Source: Sphingomonas ginsengisoli An et al. 2013
GTDB lineage: Bacteria > Pseudomonadota > Alphaproteobacteria > Sphingomonadales > Sphingomonadaceae
Reading direction: 5' to 3'
Length of the DNA stretch: 64,000 nucleotides
NCBI RefSeq assembly: GCF_009363895.1
Contig: NZ_CP045434.1
Span: forward strand, 2,746,501-2,810,500
Positions within the stretch are counted from its first letter, which is position 1, and every line of letters starts with the position of its first letter. The notes beneath the pieces are model-generated. The model did no database searches, had not been told where the DNA came from, and saw nothing but the letters and a program-made list of their open reading frames with translations. Of the stretch, positions 37,054 to 47,796 are shown piece by piece. Made by a program: the position numbers and the translations under genes.

Positions 37054-37153
37054 CGGGGGCCAACGAGCCGGCCAAGCGCGCCGTTCCGGCAGGCTGGCGC
37101 GGCGCCTGCCTTTCTGACACAGCGAAGCCCAGCGCTTCATCCGAGAGGTCTTC

Positions 37154-38410
37154 ATGGATTTCGACCTTACCGACCGGCAGGCTCATTTTCGCGACCGCGT
37201 TCGCCAGTTCATCGACGATCACGTCCGACCCGCGGTGCCGGGCCTCGCCGCCGAGTTGAACGAGGGCGACCGCTGGCACCATCTCGAGGGGATCGAGCCC
37301 CTGAAGGCGAAGGCCCGCGCGGCCGGCCTGTGGAATCTGTTCATGCCGCCGGGCGGCGCGCTCCAGCATGTCGACGAAAGCTTCGCCTTCGAGGGCGAGC
37401 AACTGACCAACCTTGAATATGCTTTGTGCGCCGAGGAGATGGGCCGGGTCGGTTTCGCCAGCGAAGTGTTCAATTGCTCCGCCCCCGACACCGGCAACAT
37501 GGAAGTGCTCCACCGCTACGGCACGCGGGAGCAGAAGGAGCAGTGGCTCGCGCCCCTGATGCGCGGCGAGATCCGCTCGGCCTTTTTGATGACCGAGCCG
37601 GGGGTCGCCAGCTCGGACGCGACCAACATCCAATGCCGGATCGAAAAGGACGGTGCGGATTACGTCATCAACGGCAAGAAATGGTGGTCTTCGGGCGCGG
37701 GCGATCCGCGCTGCAAGGTCGCGATCCTGATGGGCAAGACCGACACCGAAGCGCGCAAGCACCAGCAGCAGTCGATGATCCTGGTGCCGATGGACGCCGC
37801 CGGCATCACGGTCGAGCGCTACCTCAGCGTCTACGGCTTCGACGATGCGCCGCACGGGCATATGGAAATTCGCCTCGAGAACGTCCGCGTTCCGGCCGAC
37901 AACCTGCTGCTCGGCGAGGGGCGCGGGTTCGAGATCGCGCAGGGCCGGCTGGGGCCGGGACGCATCCACCATTGCATGCGCACCATCGGCGCCGCCGAAG
38001 AGGCCTTGAAGCTGATGGTCACGCGGATCCAGAGCCGCACCGCTTTCGGCAAGCGCATCGCCGAGCATAGCGTGTGGGAGCAGCGCGTCGCCGAGGCGCG
38101 GATCGAGATCGACGCCACCCGGCTGCTCTGCCTGATGGCGGCAGACCGGATGGACAAGGCGGGCAACAAGGCCGCCAAGGCCGAGATCGCGATGATCAAG
38201 GTCAAGGCGCCGCGGATGGCGCTCAAGGTGATCGACGACGCGGTTCAGGCCTTCGGCGGCGCCGGCGTGAGCCAGGACACGCCGCTCGCGCACATGTGGG
38301 CCGGCATTCGTACGCTGCGGCTGGCCGATGGTCCCGACGAGGTCCACAACCGCTCGATCGCGCTGATCGAATATGGCAAGCATCTGCCGGACGACCCGCA
38401 GGTGCCGTAG
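37154..38410 (+). CDS. Acyl-CoA dehydrogenase, ACAD10/11-like
   Basis: Predicted 418 aa. [20 protein letters not shown] and [20 protein letters not shown] with [20 protein letters not shown] match the ACAD10/11 type. FAD contacts include [19 protein letters not shown] and [27 protein letters not shown] closes the fold. Likely oxidises long-chain or hydroxylated acyl-CoA in beta-oxidation. It opens a run of plus-strand lipid genes ending at the FadB/FadJ-type gene. Confidence 0.88.
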   Translation: MDFDLTDRQAHFRDRVRQFIDDHVRPAVPGLAAELNEGDRWHHLEGIEPLKAKARAAGLWNLFMPPGGALQHVDESFAFEGEQLTNLEYALCAEEMGRVGFASEVFNCSAPDTGNMEVLHRYGTREQKEQWLAPLMRGEIRSAFLMTEPGVASSDATNIQCRIEKDGADYVINGKKWWSSGAGDPRCKVAILMGKTDTEARKHQQQSMILVPMDAAGITVERYLSVYGFDDAPHGHMEIRLENVRVPADNLLLGEGRGFEIAQGRLGPGRIHHCMRTIGAAEEALKLMVTRIQSRTAFGKRIAEHSVWEQRVAEARIEIDATRLLCLMAADRMDKAGNKAAKAEIAMIKVKAPRMALKVIDDAVQAFGGAGVSQDTPLAHMWAGIRTLRLADGPDEVHNRSIALIEYGKHLPDDPQVP

Positions 38411-38414
38411 CAAG

Positions 38415-38495
38415 CGTCATCCCGGCGAAGGCCGGGATCTCAGGGAGAACAGGCGGAGCGCGGCGACCTGAGGTCCCGGCCTCCGCCGGGACGAC
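38415..38495. repeat. Inverted pair of palindromic repeats
   Basis: CGTCATCCCGGCGAAGGCCG... (38415-38443) and CTGAGGTCCCGGCCTCCGCC... (38468-38495) are inverted copies, each able to fold; they lie between two co-directional genes. Same arrangement as the pair at 17905-17988 but with a different core. Confidence 0.65.
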
Positions 38496-38507
38496 GGAGA
38501 CCTTATC

Positions 38508-39284
38508 TTGAACAGCCTCTTCGACCTCACCGGCAAGACCGCCATCGTCACCGGCTCCTCGCGCGGGATCGGGCGGGCGATCGCGGAGGAGATGGCCGCC
38601 CACGGCGCCACCGTCGTCATCTCGAGCCGCAAGCAGGACGCTTGCGAGGAGGTCGCGAACGCGATCAACGAGCGCGGCGCGGGCAGGGCGATCGCGATCG
38701 CCGCGTCGATTTCCGACAAGGAGGCGCTGCAACATCTGGTCGATGAGACGCGCGCACAGCTCGGCCGGATCGACGTGCTCGTCTGCAACGCCGCCTCCAA
38801 TCCCTATTACGGGCCGATGGCGGGGATCAGCGACGACCAGTTTCGCAAGATCATGGACAACAACGTCCTCTCCAACCACTGGCTGACCAGCATGGTCGCG
38901 CCCGAGATGGTCGAGCGTGGCGAGGGCTCGATCGTGATCGTTTCCTCGGTCGGCGGGATTACCAGCTCGACCGTGATCGGCGCCTACAACATCTCCAAGG
39001 CCGCCGACCTCCAGCTTGTCCGCAACCTCGCCGCCGAGTTCGGGCCCAAGGGCGTGCGGGTGAACGCCATCGCCCCCGGCCTCGTCCGCACCGACTTCGC
39101 CCGCGCGCTGTGGGAAAACCCCGAAATCCTTAAGCGCGTCACCGCCATTTCGGCGCTGAAGCGGATCGGTGAACCGCGCGAGATCGCGGGTGCCGCGCTG
39201 TTCCTCGCCAGCCAGGCCGGCAGCTTCGTCACCGGGCAGACGCTGGTGGTCGACGGGGGATCGACGTTCGGAGCGGGGTTTTGA
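38508..39284 (+). CDS. SDR-family oxidoreductase
   Basis: Predicted 258 aa from a TTG with GGAGA 7 nt upstream. Cofactor motif TGSSRGIGRAIAEEMAAHGA, NAAS, and catalytic YNISKAADLQ (YxxxK). NAD(P)-dependent dehydrogenase or reductase acting on an unknown alcohol or ketone, possibly a beta-hydroxyacyl intermediate given the neighbours. Confidence 0.88.
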   Translation: MNSLFDLTGKTAIVTGSSRGIGRAIAEEMAAHGATVVISSRKQDACEEVANAINERGAGRAIAIAASISDKEALQHLVDETRAQLGRIDVLVCNAASNPYYGPMAGISDDQFRKIMDNNVLSNHWLTSMVAPEMVERGEGSIVIVSSVGGITSSTVIGAYNISKAADLQLVRNLAAEFGPKGVRVNAIAPGLVRTDFARALWENPEILKRVTAISALKRIGEPREIAGAALFLASQAGSFVTGQTLVVDGGSTFGAGF

Positions 39285-39291
39285 ATCAACC

Positions 39292-39382
39292 CGCTCATGC
39301 TGAGTAGCCGCGCCAGCGGCGTATCGAAGCACGCATCTACGCCCTTCGATACGCCGATTGCATTGGCTACTCAGGGTGAGCG
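39292..39382. repeat. Long imperfect inverted repeat
   Basis: CGCTCATGCTGAGTAGCC (39292-39309) pairs with GGCTACTCAGGGTGAGCG (39365-39382), and inner arms GGCGTATCGAAG/CTTCGATACGCC (39318-39329, 39344-39355) make a long stem. Intergenic element between two SDR genes. Confidence 0.65.
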
Positions 39383-39400
39383 GAAATAAGCGAGGTCATC

Positions 39401-40180
39401 ATGTCCGTCGAACCCGAACACCGCCACCACCCCCGCCTCGAAGGCAAGGTGATCATCGTCACCGGCGCGGGTTCGGGCATCGGCAAGGCGACCGCGCGGC
39501 TGTTCATCGAGCATGGCGCGAACGTCATCGCCGCGGATTTAAAGGGCGCTCACCACGTCGCCGACGCGGGCAAGGAAGAGGATGTCGTCCGCCTCGTCTC
39601 CATGGCGCGCGAGGAGCATGGCGCGCTCCACGGCTTCTTCGCCAATGCCGGCATCTCGGGCGGGCTCGCCTCAATCTTCGAGCAGACGGTCGCCGACTGG
39701 GAGGAAATCCTGCGGGTCAACCTGATCGGCCCGTTCCTCGCGATCAAGCATGCCGCGCCGGTGATCAAGGAGCAGGGCGGCGGCTCGATCATCTGCACCG
39801 CCAGTGTTGCAGGCTTACGCTCCGGCGCGGGGGGGGCGGCTTATTCGGCGTCCAAGGCGGGGGTGATCAGTCTGATCAAGACCGCCGCCCAGCAGCTCGC
39901 GGGCTCGAACGTCCGGGTCAATGCGATCTGCCCGGGGCTGATCGAAACCGGCATGACCGAGTTCGTCTACGACCGCGCCCGCGCCAAGGGGCAGGAGGAC
40001 CGGCTGGGTCACCTCAATCCGCTCCGTCGCGGCGGGGTGCCGAGCGAGATCGCCCACGCCGCCTTATTCCTCGCTTCGGACGAGTCGAGCTATGTTAACG
40101 GCCATGCGCTGGTCGTCGACGGTGGCCTGTCCTCGTCGCACCCGTTCAATCGCCAGGATTACGGCCGTACGGCCATCTAA
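39401..40180 (+). CDS. SDR-family oxidoreductase
   Basis: Predicted 259 aa. [20 protein letters not shown] cofactor motif and [20 protein letters not shown] containing the catalytic YSASK. Similar to 3-hydroxyacyl-CoA dehydrogenase-like SDRs. It lies 15 nt before the FadB/FadJ-type gene and is probably cotranscribed. Confidence 0.88.
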   Translation: MSVEPEHRHHPRLEGKVIIVTGAGSGIGKATARLFIEHGANVIAADLKGAHHVADAGKEEDVVRLVSMAREEHGALHGFFANAGISGGLASIFEQTVADWEEILRVNLIGPFLAIKHAAPVIKEQGGGSIICTASVAGLRSGAGGAAYSASKAGVISLIKTAAQQLAGSNVRVNAICPGLIETGMTEFVYDRARAKGQEDRLGHLNPLRRGGVPSEIAHAALFLASDESSYVNGHALVVDGGLSSSHPFNRQDYGRTAI

Positions 40181-40195
40181 CTTACGGAGACCTCA

Positions 40196-42253
40196 GTGAC
40201 CTCGCCCATCAGCACGCAGAAGCACGGCCACGTCCTCATCGTTACCTCGAACAACCCACCGGTGAACGCACTCGGCGCGGCGGTGCGGCAGGGGCTGGTG
40301 GCGGCGATCGAAGAGGCCGAGGCGGCCGGGGACGTGGCCGCGGTGGTCATCCGCTGTGACGGGCAGACCTTCTTCGCCGGCGCCGACATCACCGAGTTCG
40401 GCAAGCCGCCGGTGATGCCGTGGCTGCCCGAGGTGGTCGACCGGATCGAGAATTGCACCAAGCCGGTGGTCGCCGCGATCCACGGGACGGCGCTCGGCGG
40501 CGGGCTCGAGGTTGCGCTCGGCTGTCATTACCGAGTGGCGGTGCCGACCGCGAAGCTGGGCGTGCCCGAGGTCAAGCTCGGCCTTCTTCCCGGCGCCGGC
40601 GGGACCCAGCGCCTGCCGCGGGTCGCGGGGGTCGAGAAGGCACTGCAGATGACCACCAGCGGCACCCCGATCGGCGCCAAGGAAGCGGCCGACTGCGGGC
40701 TCGTCGACCGCATCGTCGAGGGCGATCTGCTTCAGCACGCGGTGGCCTACGCGACCGAAGTCGCCGACGTCCGTCCACTGCCCAAGACCAGCGAGAAGCA
40801 GGACAAGGTCGACGGCACCGACGCGGCGGTGTTCGATCAGTTCGTCGCTGCCAACGCGCGCACCTTCAAGGGCTTCGAGGCCCCGATGAAGAACCTCGAG
40901 GCAGTCCGCGTCGCGACGCAGAAGCCCTATGCCGAGGGCGTGATGGACGAGCGCCGGCTGTTCATGGAGCTGATGAGCGGCACCCAGGCCAAGGCGCAGC
41001 AATATTTCTTCTTCGCCGAGCGCAAGGCGGGGAAGGTCGAAGGCGTCGCCGAAGACGTGAAGCCGCGCGAAATCCGCAAGGTCGGCGTGATCGGCGCCGG
41101 CACGATGGGCGGCGGCATCTCGATGAATTTCCTCTCGGCCGGAATCCCGGTGACGATCGTCGAGATGGCGCAGGAAGCGCTCGACCGTGGCACCGGCGTG
41201 ATGCTCCGCAATTATGAGGCGAGCGCGAAGAAGGGTCGCTTCACGGAAGGTCAGGTCGGCGAATTCATGGGCCGGCTCACCCCCACCCTCGACTTCGAGG
41301 CGCTCGCCGACTGCGACCTCATCATCGAGGCGGTGTTCGAGCAGATGGAGGTGAAGAAGGAAATCTTCGGTCGCCTCGACAAGATCGCCAAGCCGGGCGC
41401 CATCCTTGCCTCGAACACGAGCTACCTCAATATCGACGAGATCGCGGCGGCTACCAGTCGCCCGCAGGACGTGGTGGGCCTGCATTTCTTCTCGCCCGCC
41501 AACGTGATGAAGCTACTCGAGGTGGTGCGCGGCGCCAAGACCGCCGACGACGTGCTGGTCACCGCGATGGCGCTCGCCAAGAAGATCAAGAAGGTCGCGG
41601 TGGTGGCGGGGGTCTGTTACGGCTTCATCGGCAACCGCATGCTGATCCCGCGCCAGACCGAGGCGACCAAACTTCTGCTCGAAGGCGCGACCCCGGCGCA
41701 GATCGACAAGGTCCACACCGATTTCGGGATGCCGATGGGCCCGTTCCAGATGGCCGACCTCGCCGGGGTCGACATCGGCTGGCATCGCGACCCGACCCGG
41801 ATCGAGAACATCCGCGACGCGCTCGCCGCCGAGGGCCGCTGGGGCCAGAAGAAGCAGGCCGGCTTCTACGATTATGACGAAAAGCGTCGGCCGTCGGAAA
41901 GCGCCCGCGTGGCCGAGATCATCGAGGATTTCCGCGCCAAGGCCGGCGTGCAGAAGCGCGAGATCAGCGACGAGGAGATCGTCGTCCGCACGCTCTACAC
42001 GATGGTCAACGAAGGCGCGAAGATCCTCGAGGAGGGCATGGCTCAGCGCGCGTCGGACATCGATGTGGTCTGGATCTACGGTTACGGCTGGCCGGTCTAT
42101 CGCGGCGGGCCAATGTTCTGGGCCGATACCGAGGGCCTCCAGAAGATCGTCGACGGGCTGAAGGCGCAGGCCGAGCGGATGGGCAAGGATTTCTTCTTCT
42201 CCCAACTGCTCCTCGACAAGGCGGCCGCGAACGAGAAGTTCACCGGCCGCTAG
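40196..42253 (+). CDS. Bifunctional enoyl-CoA hydratase/3-hydroxyacyl-CoA dehydrogenase
   Basis: Predicted 685 aa from a GTG at 40196. N-terminal enoyl-CoA hydratase (crotonase) domain with [20 protein letters not shown] and [22 protein letters not shown]-binding domain [20 protein letters not shown], catalytic region [12 protein letters not shown] and [18 protein letters not shown]. Two C-terminal dimerisation domains complete the FadJ/FadB alpha-subunit layout. It carries out two beta-oxidation steps after the acyl-CoA dehydrogenases; no thiolase is seen in this window. Confidence 0.94.
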   Translation: MTSPISTQKHGHVLIVTSNNPPVNALGAAVRQGLVAAIEEAEAAGDVAAVVIRCDGQTFFAGADITEFGKPPVMPWLPEVVDRIENCTKPVVAAIHGTALGGGLEVALGCHYRVAVPTAKLGVPEVKLGLLPGAGGTQRLPRVAGVEKALQMTTSGTPIGAKEAADCGLVDRIVEGDLLQHAVAYATEVADVRPLPKTSEKQDKVDGTDAAVFDQFVAANARTFKGFEAPMKNLEAVRVATQKPYAEGVMDERRLFMELMSGTQAKAQQYFFFAERKAGKVEGVAEDVKPREIRKVGVIGAGTMGGGISMNFLSAGIPVTIVEMAQEALDRGTGVMLRNYEASAKKGRFTEGQVGEFMGRLTPTLDFEALADCDLIIEAVFEQMEVKKEIFGRLDKIAKPGAILASNTSYLNIDEIAAATSRPQDVVGLHFFSPANVMKLLEVVRGAKTADDVLVTAMALAKKIKKVAVVAGVCYGFIGNRMLIPRQTEATKLLLEGATPAQIDKVHTDFGMPMGPFQMADLAGVDIGWHRDPTRIENIRDALAAEGRWGQKKQAGFYDYDEKRRPSESARVAEIIEDFRAKAGVQKREISDEEIVVRTLYTMVNEGAKILEEGMAQRASDIDVVWIYGYGWPVYRGGPMFWADTEGLQKIVDGLKAQAERMGKDFFFSQLLLDKAAANEKFTGR

Positions 42254-42329
42254 GGCTTTGGGCGGGGCGACGGACCCGAAACGGTTGCCCAAGCTTTTCC
42301 CCTGCTGAACTTACGCAGGAGAATGGCCC

Positions 42330-42962
42330 GTGGCCGAGACCGACGCCGTCCCGCAGAACCCCATTCGCCGCTATTCCAACGTCGCGGTCACCATTCACTG
42401 GGTGACCGCCGCGCTAGTGCTGTTCCAGATCTGGCTCGGGCTCAGTCTCGACGATCTCAAGGGGGCCGCGAAGGCGAGCACCTTCGACTGGCACAAGACG
42501 ATCGGTATCCTGATCCTGCTTGCGACGCTCGGCCGGCTGACCTATCGGCTCAAGAACCCGCCGCCCGCTTTCTCGCCCGATGTCTCGCACTGGGAGCGGG
42601 TGGCGGCGGTGTGGAATCACCGGTTATTCTACCTGCTGCTGATCGGGCTGCCGATCGGCGGCTATGTCGCGGTGTCGGGGCACAGCCCAAACGGCACGAC
42701 CACGCTGCTTGGCGGGATTACCATTCCGACGATCCCCGGCATTTCACGGCAGATGGGGGAGTTGGCGGGCAATATGCATGGCCTGCTCGCCTGGGTCCTG
42801 ATTGCGCTGATCGCGGTACATTTCCTCGCGGCGCTCAAGCACCAGTTCGTCGACCACGCCCCCGCCGCCGGGCGAATGCCGCCATTCCGCCCGCCCCATG
42901 GCGAGGGCACGGTGATCGGCCAGGGTCACGGCCGGACCAGCGTCGAGGCGGCCGAAGCCTAA
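42330..42962 (+). CDS. Cytochrome b561 family membrane protein
   Basis: Predicted 210 aa, four membrane helices. Haem His candidates lie in VTIHWVTAALVLF, FDWHKTIGILILL, GYVAVSGHSP and NMHGLLAWVLIALIAVHFLA, as in the CybB family. It carries electrons across the inner membrane. GTG start at 42330; the binding site AGGAG lies about 10 nt upstream. Convergent with the MFS gene. Confidence 0.85.
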   Translation: MAETDAVPQNPIRRYSNVAVTIHWVTAALVLFQIWLGLSLDDLKGAAKASTFDWHKTIGILILLATLGRLTYRLKNPPPAFSPDVSHWERVAAVWNHRLFYLLLIGLPIGGYVAVSGHSPNGTTTLLGGITIPTIPGISRQMGELAGNMHGLLAWVLIALIAVHFLAALKHQFVDHAPAAGRMPPFRPPHGEGTVIGQGHGRTSVEAAEA

Positions 42963-44134
42963 GCGGTCGGCGCCGTCTTCGGCAGGGTGAAGATCAGTAG
43001 CCCGGCCAGCAGCGCCATCGCCGCGCTGGTGATGAAGGTCGCCTCCGGCCCCGAGCGATCCCACAGCCAGCCCGCGGCAAGGCTGGCGAGCAGGGTGGCG
43101 ATGCCGGTGGCAAACTGGAACAGGCCGAAGGCGGTCGCGCGGCCGTCGGCCGGCGCCACGTCGGCGACCATCCGCGCGAACAGCCCCTGCGTCAGCGCCA
43201 TATGTCCGCCCCACAGGAACACGCCCAGCGCCAGCCCGGCGAGGCCGTCGGTCCCCGCCAGGACGATATCGCCGATCACCAGCAGCGCGATGCCGCCGGC
43301 GAGGATCGCGCGCGGGTCGCGCCGGTCGCTGAGCGCGCCCGCGGGATAGCTCAGCAGCAAATAGGCGAGGTTGAACAGCACGAGGGTGAGCGGGGCGAGG
43401 GTCAGCGACAGGCCGGCCGCGACGCCCTTGAGGATGAGAAAGCTCTCGGAGAAACGCGCCAGCGTGAAGATGAAGGCGACGAAGATCAGCCGCCGGCAGG
43501 CCGGGCTGACGTGGGTGAGGCCGCGCAGCAAGGGGGGCGCCTTGCCGGGCGAGGCGCGGCGCTGCGGCTCGCGCAGCGCGAGCCAGGCGAGGGTGACGCT
43601 GGCGAGGCCCGGGATCACCGCGATCCAGAAAACTGCACGGACGTCCTGCGCGAATGCCCACATCAGCGCGACCGCCGCGAGCGGGGCGAGAAAGGCACCG
43701 ATCGTGTCGAGGCCCTGGCGCAGACCGTAGGCGGCGCCGCGGATCTCGGGCGGGGTCTCGTCGGCGACCATCGCGTCGCGCGGGGCGCCGCGAATACCTT
43801 TGGCGGTGCGGTCGATCAGCCGGGCGCCGAGCACCGTCAGCGGCGAGCCGGCGAGCGCGAACAACGGCTTGGTCGCGGCGGCGAGGCCGTAGCCCAAGAG
43901 GATCCACGGCTTGCGGCGCTGGTCGCGGTCGCTCAGCCGCCCGGCGGCAAGCTTGGCGAAGGCGGCGGTCGCCTCAGCCACCCCATCGATCGCGCCGAGC
44001 ATCGTCACCGAGGCGCCGAGCGTCACGGTGATGAACAGCGGCAGCAGCGCGTGGATGATCTCGCTCGACAGGTCCATCAGCAGGCTGACGAAGCCGAGCA
44101 CCCAGACGGAGCGGGGGAGGCGGGGACGGGACAT
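42959..44134 (-). CDS. MFS transporter
   Basis: Predicted 391 aa with 12 membrane segments and the MFS loop motif GRLSDRDQRRKPWILLGYGL (residues about 64-83). Start chosen at 44134 (MSRPRLPRSVWV), with GAAGG 5 nt upstream, rather than the earlier ATG at 44170. Substrate unknown. Typical of small-molecule exporters. Confidence 0.85.
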   Translation of the reverse strand: MSRPRLPRSVWVLGFVSLLMDLSSEIIHALLPLFITVTLGASVTMLGAIDGVAEATAAFAKLAAGRLSDRDQRRKPWILLGYGLAAATKPLFALAGSPLTVLGARLIDRTAKGIRGAPRDAMVADETPPEIRGAAYGLRQGLDTIGAFLAPLAAVALMWAFAQDVRAVFWIAVIPGLASVTLAWLALREPQRRASPGKAPPLLRGLTHVSPACRRLIFVAFIFTLARFSESFLILKGVAAGLSLTLAPLTLVLFNLAYLLLSYPAGALSDRRDPRAILAGGIALLVIGDIVLAGTDGLAGLALGVFLWGGHMALTQGLFARMVADVAPADGRATAFGLFQFATGIATLLASLAAGWLWDRSGPEATFITSAAMALLAGLLIFTLPKTAPTA

Positions 44135-44172
44135 CGCCTTCGCCTTCCCGGCAAAAGGCGCGCGTTGCAAGC

Positions 44173-44682
44173 CTAGTGGGTAGTGCCGGTGATCCAGGCG
44201 CCCAGCCGGCGTGTCAGCGACCGCCGCTCGGGCACAAAGCTCACTTGCTCGAGCACGGGCGCGGGCTCGTCGTCGGGCTCGTAGATGGTGAGGTTCTTGG
44301 GCATCCGCGGACGGAGCGTCTCGCGGCCGCGCATCATGTCCTCGGCCATGGCGATGGCGCGGTGGACGTCATCGCCGGTGAACGGCTTCATCAGGCAGCC
44401 GAGCGCGAGGTCGGGCATCGGGAAGCCGGGCGACTTGCCGGTCACGAACAGGCAGGGAATACCCGCCTCGTTGAGGCGTGCGGCGACGGTGAAGCCGGTG
44501 GTCCCGCGGGCGAGGTGGAGGTCGATGAGCGCCAGGTCGGGCTCGTCCTGCTCGGCCACCGCGGCGGCGCCGGCGGCGTCCTCGGCGAGGCCGACCACGC
44601 GGTAGCGCGGATTGTCCTCGACCAGATATTGGAGCGTGGTGGCGAGCTGGCGGTCGTCTTCGACAATCAGGATCTTCAGCAT
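44173..44682 (-). CDS. Single-domain response regulator
   Basis: Predicted 169 aa from the ATG at 44682 (MLKILIVEDDRQLATTLQ). Receiver domain with acidic pocket VEDD, phospho-acceptor Asp in LALIDLHLARG, and TGK near residue 84. No DNA-binding domain; the C-terminal 45 residues are charged. It would pass phosphate onward to a partner protein. No histidine kinase gene is adjacent. Confidence 0.85.
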   Translation of the reverse strand: MLKILIVEDDRQLATTLQYLVEDNPRYRVVGLAEDAAGAAAVAEQDEPDLALIDLHLARGTTGFTVAARLNEAGIPCLFVTGKSPGFPMPDLALGCLMKPFTGDDVHRAIAMAEDMMRGRETLRPRMPKNLTIYEPDDEPAPVLEQVSFVPERRSLTRRLGAWITGTTH

Positions 44683-44855
44683 CTCACCCTCACCGATCAG
44701 CGGCTGTGGATAAGCTTGCGGAAAAAGCTGCGGATGAGAATCCGCCGCCGGCCGATTATCGGCGAACGGACCGGCTGGTGCGCCCGGCACCACCGATCAC
44801 GACCGAAGTATATGGAAAATCAAGGAACCGCCCATCAAGCGGCTCCTCTCGGCGA

Positions 44856-45563
44856 TCAGGCGCGATAGAAGATGTGCGCGCCGATCTTCTCGACCTTGCT
44901 CAGGCGATGGCCCCAGCCCGGCGCGACATAGTCGGCGTGATACCACAGGACGTCGCTCGGCAGCGCCTCGACCAGCTGGCGGCCGGCGATGCGGGCGATC
45001 GACTGGGCATATTGCCAGGCGGCGCTCTGCTCGTTTATCCGCGGGAACTGACCGCGGCGGACGAAGCTGAACTGCGCCGGCTGCTTGACCACGCCGCAAT
45101 AGGTGGTGGGATAGCGGCCCGAGCGGGCGCGGTTGAGGATCACCTCGGCGACCGCGAGCTGGCCGTCGAACGGCTCGCCGCGCGCTTCGAAATAGACGGC
45201 GGTGGCGACGCAGCTCAATTCTTCATCGAGCGCCGGGCCGGTCATGTTGGCCCAGATGAGCGGCCACAGGCTTTCATGGGTGACAGTCGGACGGACCGCG
45301 ACCGCGCCCGAGGGCGGGGTGGTGACGCCCGACGGCGGCAGCGGCGTGGTGGTGGGGAGAATGGCGACGCTGGGCGCGGCCGGACGGGTCAGGCTGGCGT
45401 TCACCGGCTGGAGCGGCCGAGCGATCGAGTAAGCGGTGGTCATCGCCAGCGGCGTCGTGGCCGAGGGGGCAACCTGCGCGGCGGCGGGCGTCGCGCCCGC
45501 AATGGCCAGCAAACAGGCGGTCGCCACGGCCGACACACTGCCGGCCCCGAAGAAACGGGTCAT
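44856..45563 (-). CDS. SleB-family cell wall hydrolase (secreted)
   Basis: Predicted 235 aa from the ATG at 45563. Signal peptide to about residue 24 (TPAAAQV). C-terminal hydrolase_2 (PF07486) domain: AVYFEARGEPFDGQLAVAEV with the catalytic Glu, PTTYCGVVKQPAQFSFVRRG and WYHADYVAPGWGHRLSKVEK. In spore-formers such enzymes cleave cortex; in Gram-negatives they are septal or peptidoglycan-remodelling lytic enzymes. Gap 45564-45862 upstream separates it from typA. Confidence 0.85.
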   Translation of the reverse strand: MTRFFGAGSVSAVATACLLAIAGATPAAAQVAPSATTPLAMTTAYSIARPLQPVNASLTRPAAPSVAILPTTTPLPPSGVTTPPSGAVAVRPTVTHESLWPLIWANMTGPALDEELSCVATAVYFEARGEPFDGQLAVAEVILNRARSGRYPTTYCGVVKQPAQFSFVRRGQFPRINEQSAAWQYAQSIARIAGRQLVEALPSDVLWYHADYVAPGWGHRLSKVEKIGAHIFYRA

Positions 45564-45862
45564 TCTGTCTCGTATCTGTGCGGCTGGCTTCCGACTTCGG
45601 CCAGGCCCTTCTTGCGAAAGGTCCGGCCGCTCTTCGTCCGTCCGACTTGCCCTGGAGCGCGGCCTCGCCGCTCGCTCACTCGCTCTCACATTCAGTAGCG
45701 CCTAGATACCGACAGGTAGGCGCGCGACAACCCAGGGCACGGTGAACCGAGCTCTCGTTCGGACCGGGCGCAGGAACTTTCCCGACTTCGGACAGTGGTT
45801 TGGACGAAGCGAAGCCCCTCGGCGGTGAACCGAGCGAGGGGCTTCGAGCCGAGGCGAATCGC
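45564..45862. other. Intergenic region between hydrolase and typA
   Basis: About 300 bases. Near typA it holds a GC-rich hairpin, AAGCCCCTCG/CGAGGGGCTT at 45812-45844, just after the typA stop on the minus strand; it lacks a T tract, so it is only a possible terminator. CGGTGAACCGAGC occurs twice (about 45739 and 45823). No ORF with coding character. Confidence 0.45.
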
Positions 45863-47686
45863 TTAGGCGGCTTCCATCTTGCGCGCGTGGCGCTTGCGCT
45901 CGTGCGGATCGAGGTAGCGCTTGCGCAGCCGGATCGACGAGGGGGTCACCTCGACCAACTCGTCGTCGTCGATGTAGGCGATCGCCTGCTCGAGCGTCAT
46001 CCGCTTGGGCGGGGTCAGCCGGATGGCGTCGTCCTTGCCCCCGCTGGCGCGGAAGTTGGTGAGCTGCTTGGCCTTCATCGGATTGACCTCGAGGTCGTCC
46101 GTCTTGGCATTCTCGCCGACGATCATGCCCTCGTAGAGCGCTTCCTGGTGCCCGACGAACAGGATGCCACGCTCTTCGAGCGGCCCCAGCGCATAGCTGT
46201 TGGCCTCGCCTGCGCCGTTGGAGATCAGCACGCCGTTCTTGCGGCCTTCGATCTTGCCTTTGTGCGGCCCGTACTTCTCGTAGATCCGGTTCATGATCCC
46301 GGTCCCGCGCGTGTCGCTGAGGAACTCGCCATGGTAGCCGATGAGGCCGCGCGAGGGGGCCGAAAAGGTGATGCGGGTCTTGCCACCGCCCGAGGGACGC
46401 ATGTCGGTCATCTCGGCCTTGCGGATCGCCATCTTGTCGATGACGGTGCCCGAATATTCGTCGTCGACGTCGATCACGACGGTCTCGTACGGTTCGGTCC
46501 GCTGGCCGTTCTCGTCCTCGCGGAACAGCACGCGCGGGCGGCTGATCCCAAGCTCGAAGCCCTCGCGGCGCATCATCTCGATCAGCACGCCGAGCTGGAG
46601 CTCGCCGCGGCCGGCGACTTCGAAGCTGTCCTTGTCCTCGCTCTCGGTGACCTTGATCGCGACGTTGGACTCGGCCTCGCGCAGCAGGCGGTCGCGGATC
46701 ATGCGGCTGGTGACCTTCTTGCCCTCGCGGCCGGCCATCGGCGAATCGTTCACGGCGAAGCGCATCGACAGCGTCGGCGGATCGATCGGCTGGGCGTGCA
46801 GCGGCTCGCTCACCGCCGGGTCGGCGATGGTGTCGGCGACGGTCGCAGTGGTGAGTCCAGCGATCGAGATGATGTCACCCGCCGTGGCACTCTCGACCGG
46901 CACTCGCTCGAGCCCGCGGAAGGCCATGATCTTGGAGGCGCGGCCGGTCTCGACGATCTTGCCGTCGGGATTGAGCGCGTGGATCGGCGCGTTGGTCTTG
47001 ATCGAGCCCGAGAAGACCAGGCCGGTCAGGATGCGGCCGAGGAAGTTGTCGCGGTCAAGCAGGGTGACCAGGAACTTGAAGGGACCGTCGGGGTCGGCCG
47101 ACGGCGGGGGCACGTGGTCGACGATGGTGCTGAACAGCGGCGTCAGGTCTCCCGAGCGGACGTCGTCGCTGGTCCCGGCATAGCCGTTGCGGCCCGAGGC
47201 GTAGAGCACCGGGAAGTCGAGCTGCTCGTCATTGGCGTCGAGCGTCACGAACAGGTCGAACACCTCGTCCAGCACCTCGGCGGCGCGCGCGTCGGGGCGG
47301 TCGATCTTGTTGACGACGACGATCGGCTTGAGGCCGAGGCCGAGCGCCTTGCCGGTGACGAACTTGGTCTGCGGCATCGGGCCTTCGGCGGCGTCGACCA
47401 GCAGGATCACCCCGTCGACCATCGACAGGATACGCTCCACCTCGCCGCCGAAGTCGGCGTGGCCGGGCGTGTCGACGATGTTGATGTGGGTGCCCTGCCA
47501 TTCGACCGAGGTGCACTTGGCGAGGATGGTGATTCCGCGCTCCTTCTCGAGGTCGTTCGAATCCATCGCCCGCTCTTCGACGCGCTGGTTGTCGCGGAAG
47601 GTGCCGGACTGGCGGAAGAGCTGGTCGACGAGCGTCGTTTTGCCGTGATCGACGTGGGCGATGATCGCCACGTTGCGAGAAGTCAT
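45863..47686 (-). CDS. typA: Ribosome-associated GTPase TypA/BipA
   Basis: Predicted 607 aa translational GTPase. G-domain motifs: [35 protein letters not shown], and [20 protein letters not shown]. The BipA-specific C-terminal domain includes [20 protein letters not shown] and [20 protein letters not shown]. It binds the ribosome and supports ribosome assembly and stress or cold growth. Full length for the family. Confidence 0.97.
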   Translation of the reverse strand: MTSRNVAIIAHVDHGKTTLVDQLFRQSGTFRDNQRVEERAMDSNDLEKERGITILAKCTSVEWQGTHINIVDTPGHADFGGEVERILSMVDGVILLVDAAEGPMPQTKFVTGKALGLGLKPIVVVNKIDRPDARAAEVLDEVFDLFVTLDANDEQLDFPVLYASGRNGYAGTSDDVRSGDLTPLFSTIVDHVPPPSADPDGPFKFLVTLLDRDNFLGRILTGLVFSGSIKTNAPIHALNPDGKIVETGRASKIMAFRGLERVPVESATAGDIISIAGLTTATVADTIADPAVSEPLHAQPIDPPTLSMRFAVNDSPMAGREGKKVTSRMIRDRLLREAESNVAIKVTESEDKDSFEVAGRGELQLGVLIEMMRREGFELGISRPRVLFREDENGQRTEPYETVVIDVDDEYSGTVIDKMAIRKAEMTDMRPSGGGKTRITFSAPSRGLIGYHGEFLSDTRGTGIMNRIYEKYGPHKGKIEGRKNGVLISNGAGEANSYALGPLEERGILFVGHQEALYEGMIVGENAKTDDLEVNPMKAKQLTNFRASGGKDDAIRLTPPKRMTLEQAIAYIDDDELVEVTPSSIRLRKRYLDPHERKRHARKMEAA

Positions 47687-47796
47687 TGAAAATGTCCTTG
47701 GAAAGTCGCGCGGCCCTTAGCGCAACTGCTGCATTGCAGCAACTCGCATCCGGACGAGGCTGGGCGCGTTGGTCAGGCGGAAGGAGCAGCGACGAC

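Noticed and set aside
36737..38413. Long frame opposite the ACAD10/11-like gene
   Set aside because: Antisense shadow; the plus-strand protein has complete acyl-CoA dehydrogenase motifs.
45800..47689. Long reading frame opposite typA on the plus strand
   Set aside because: It is antisense to an intact typA, has low complexity in Asp, Leu, Val and Gly and no family. Typical high-GC shadow frame.
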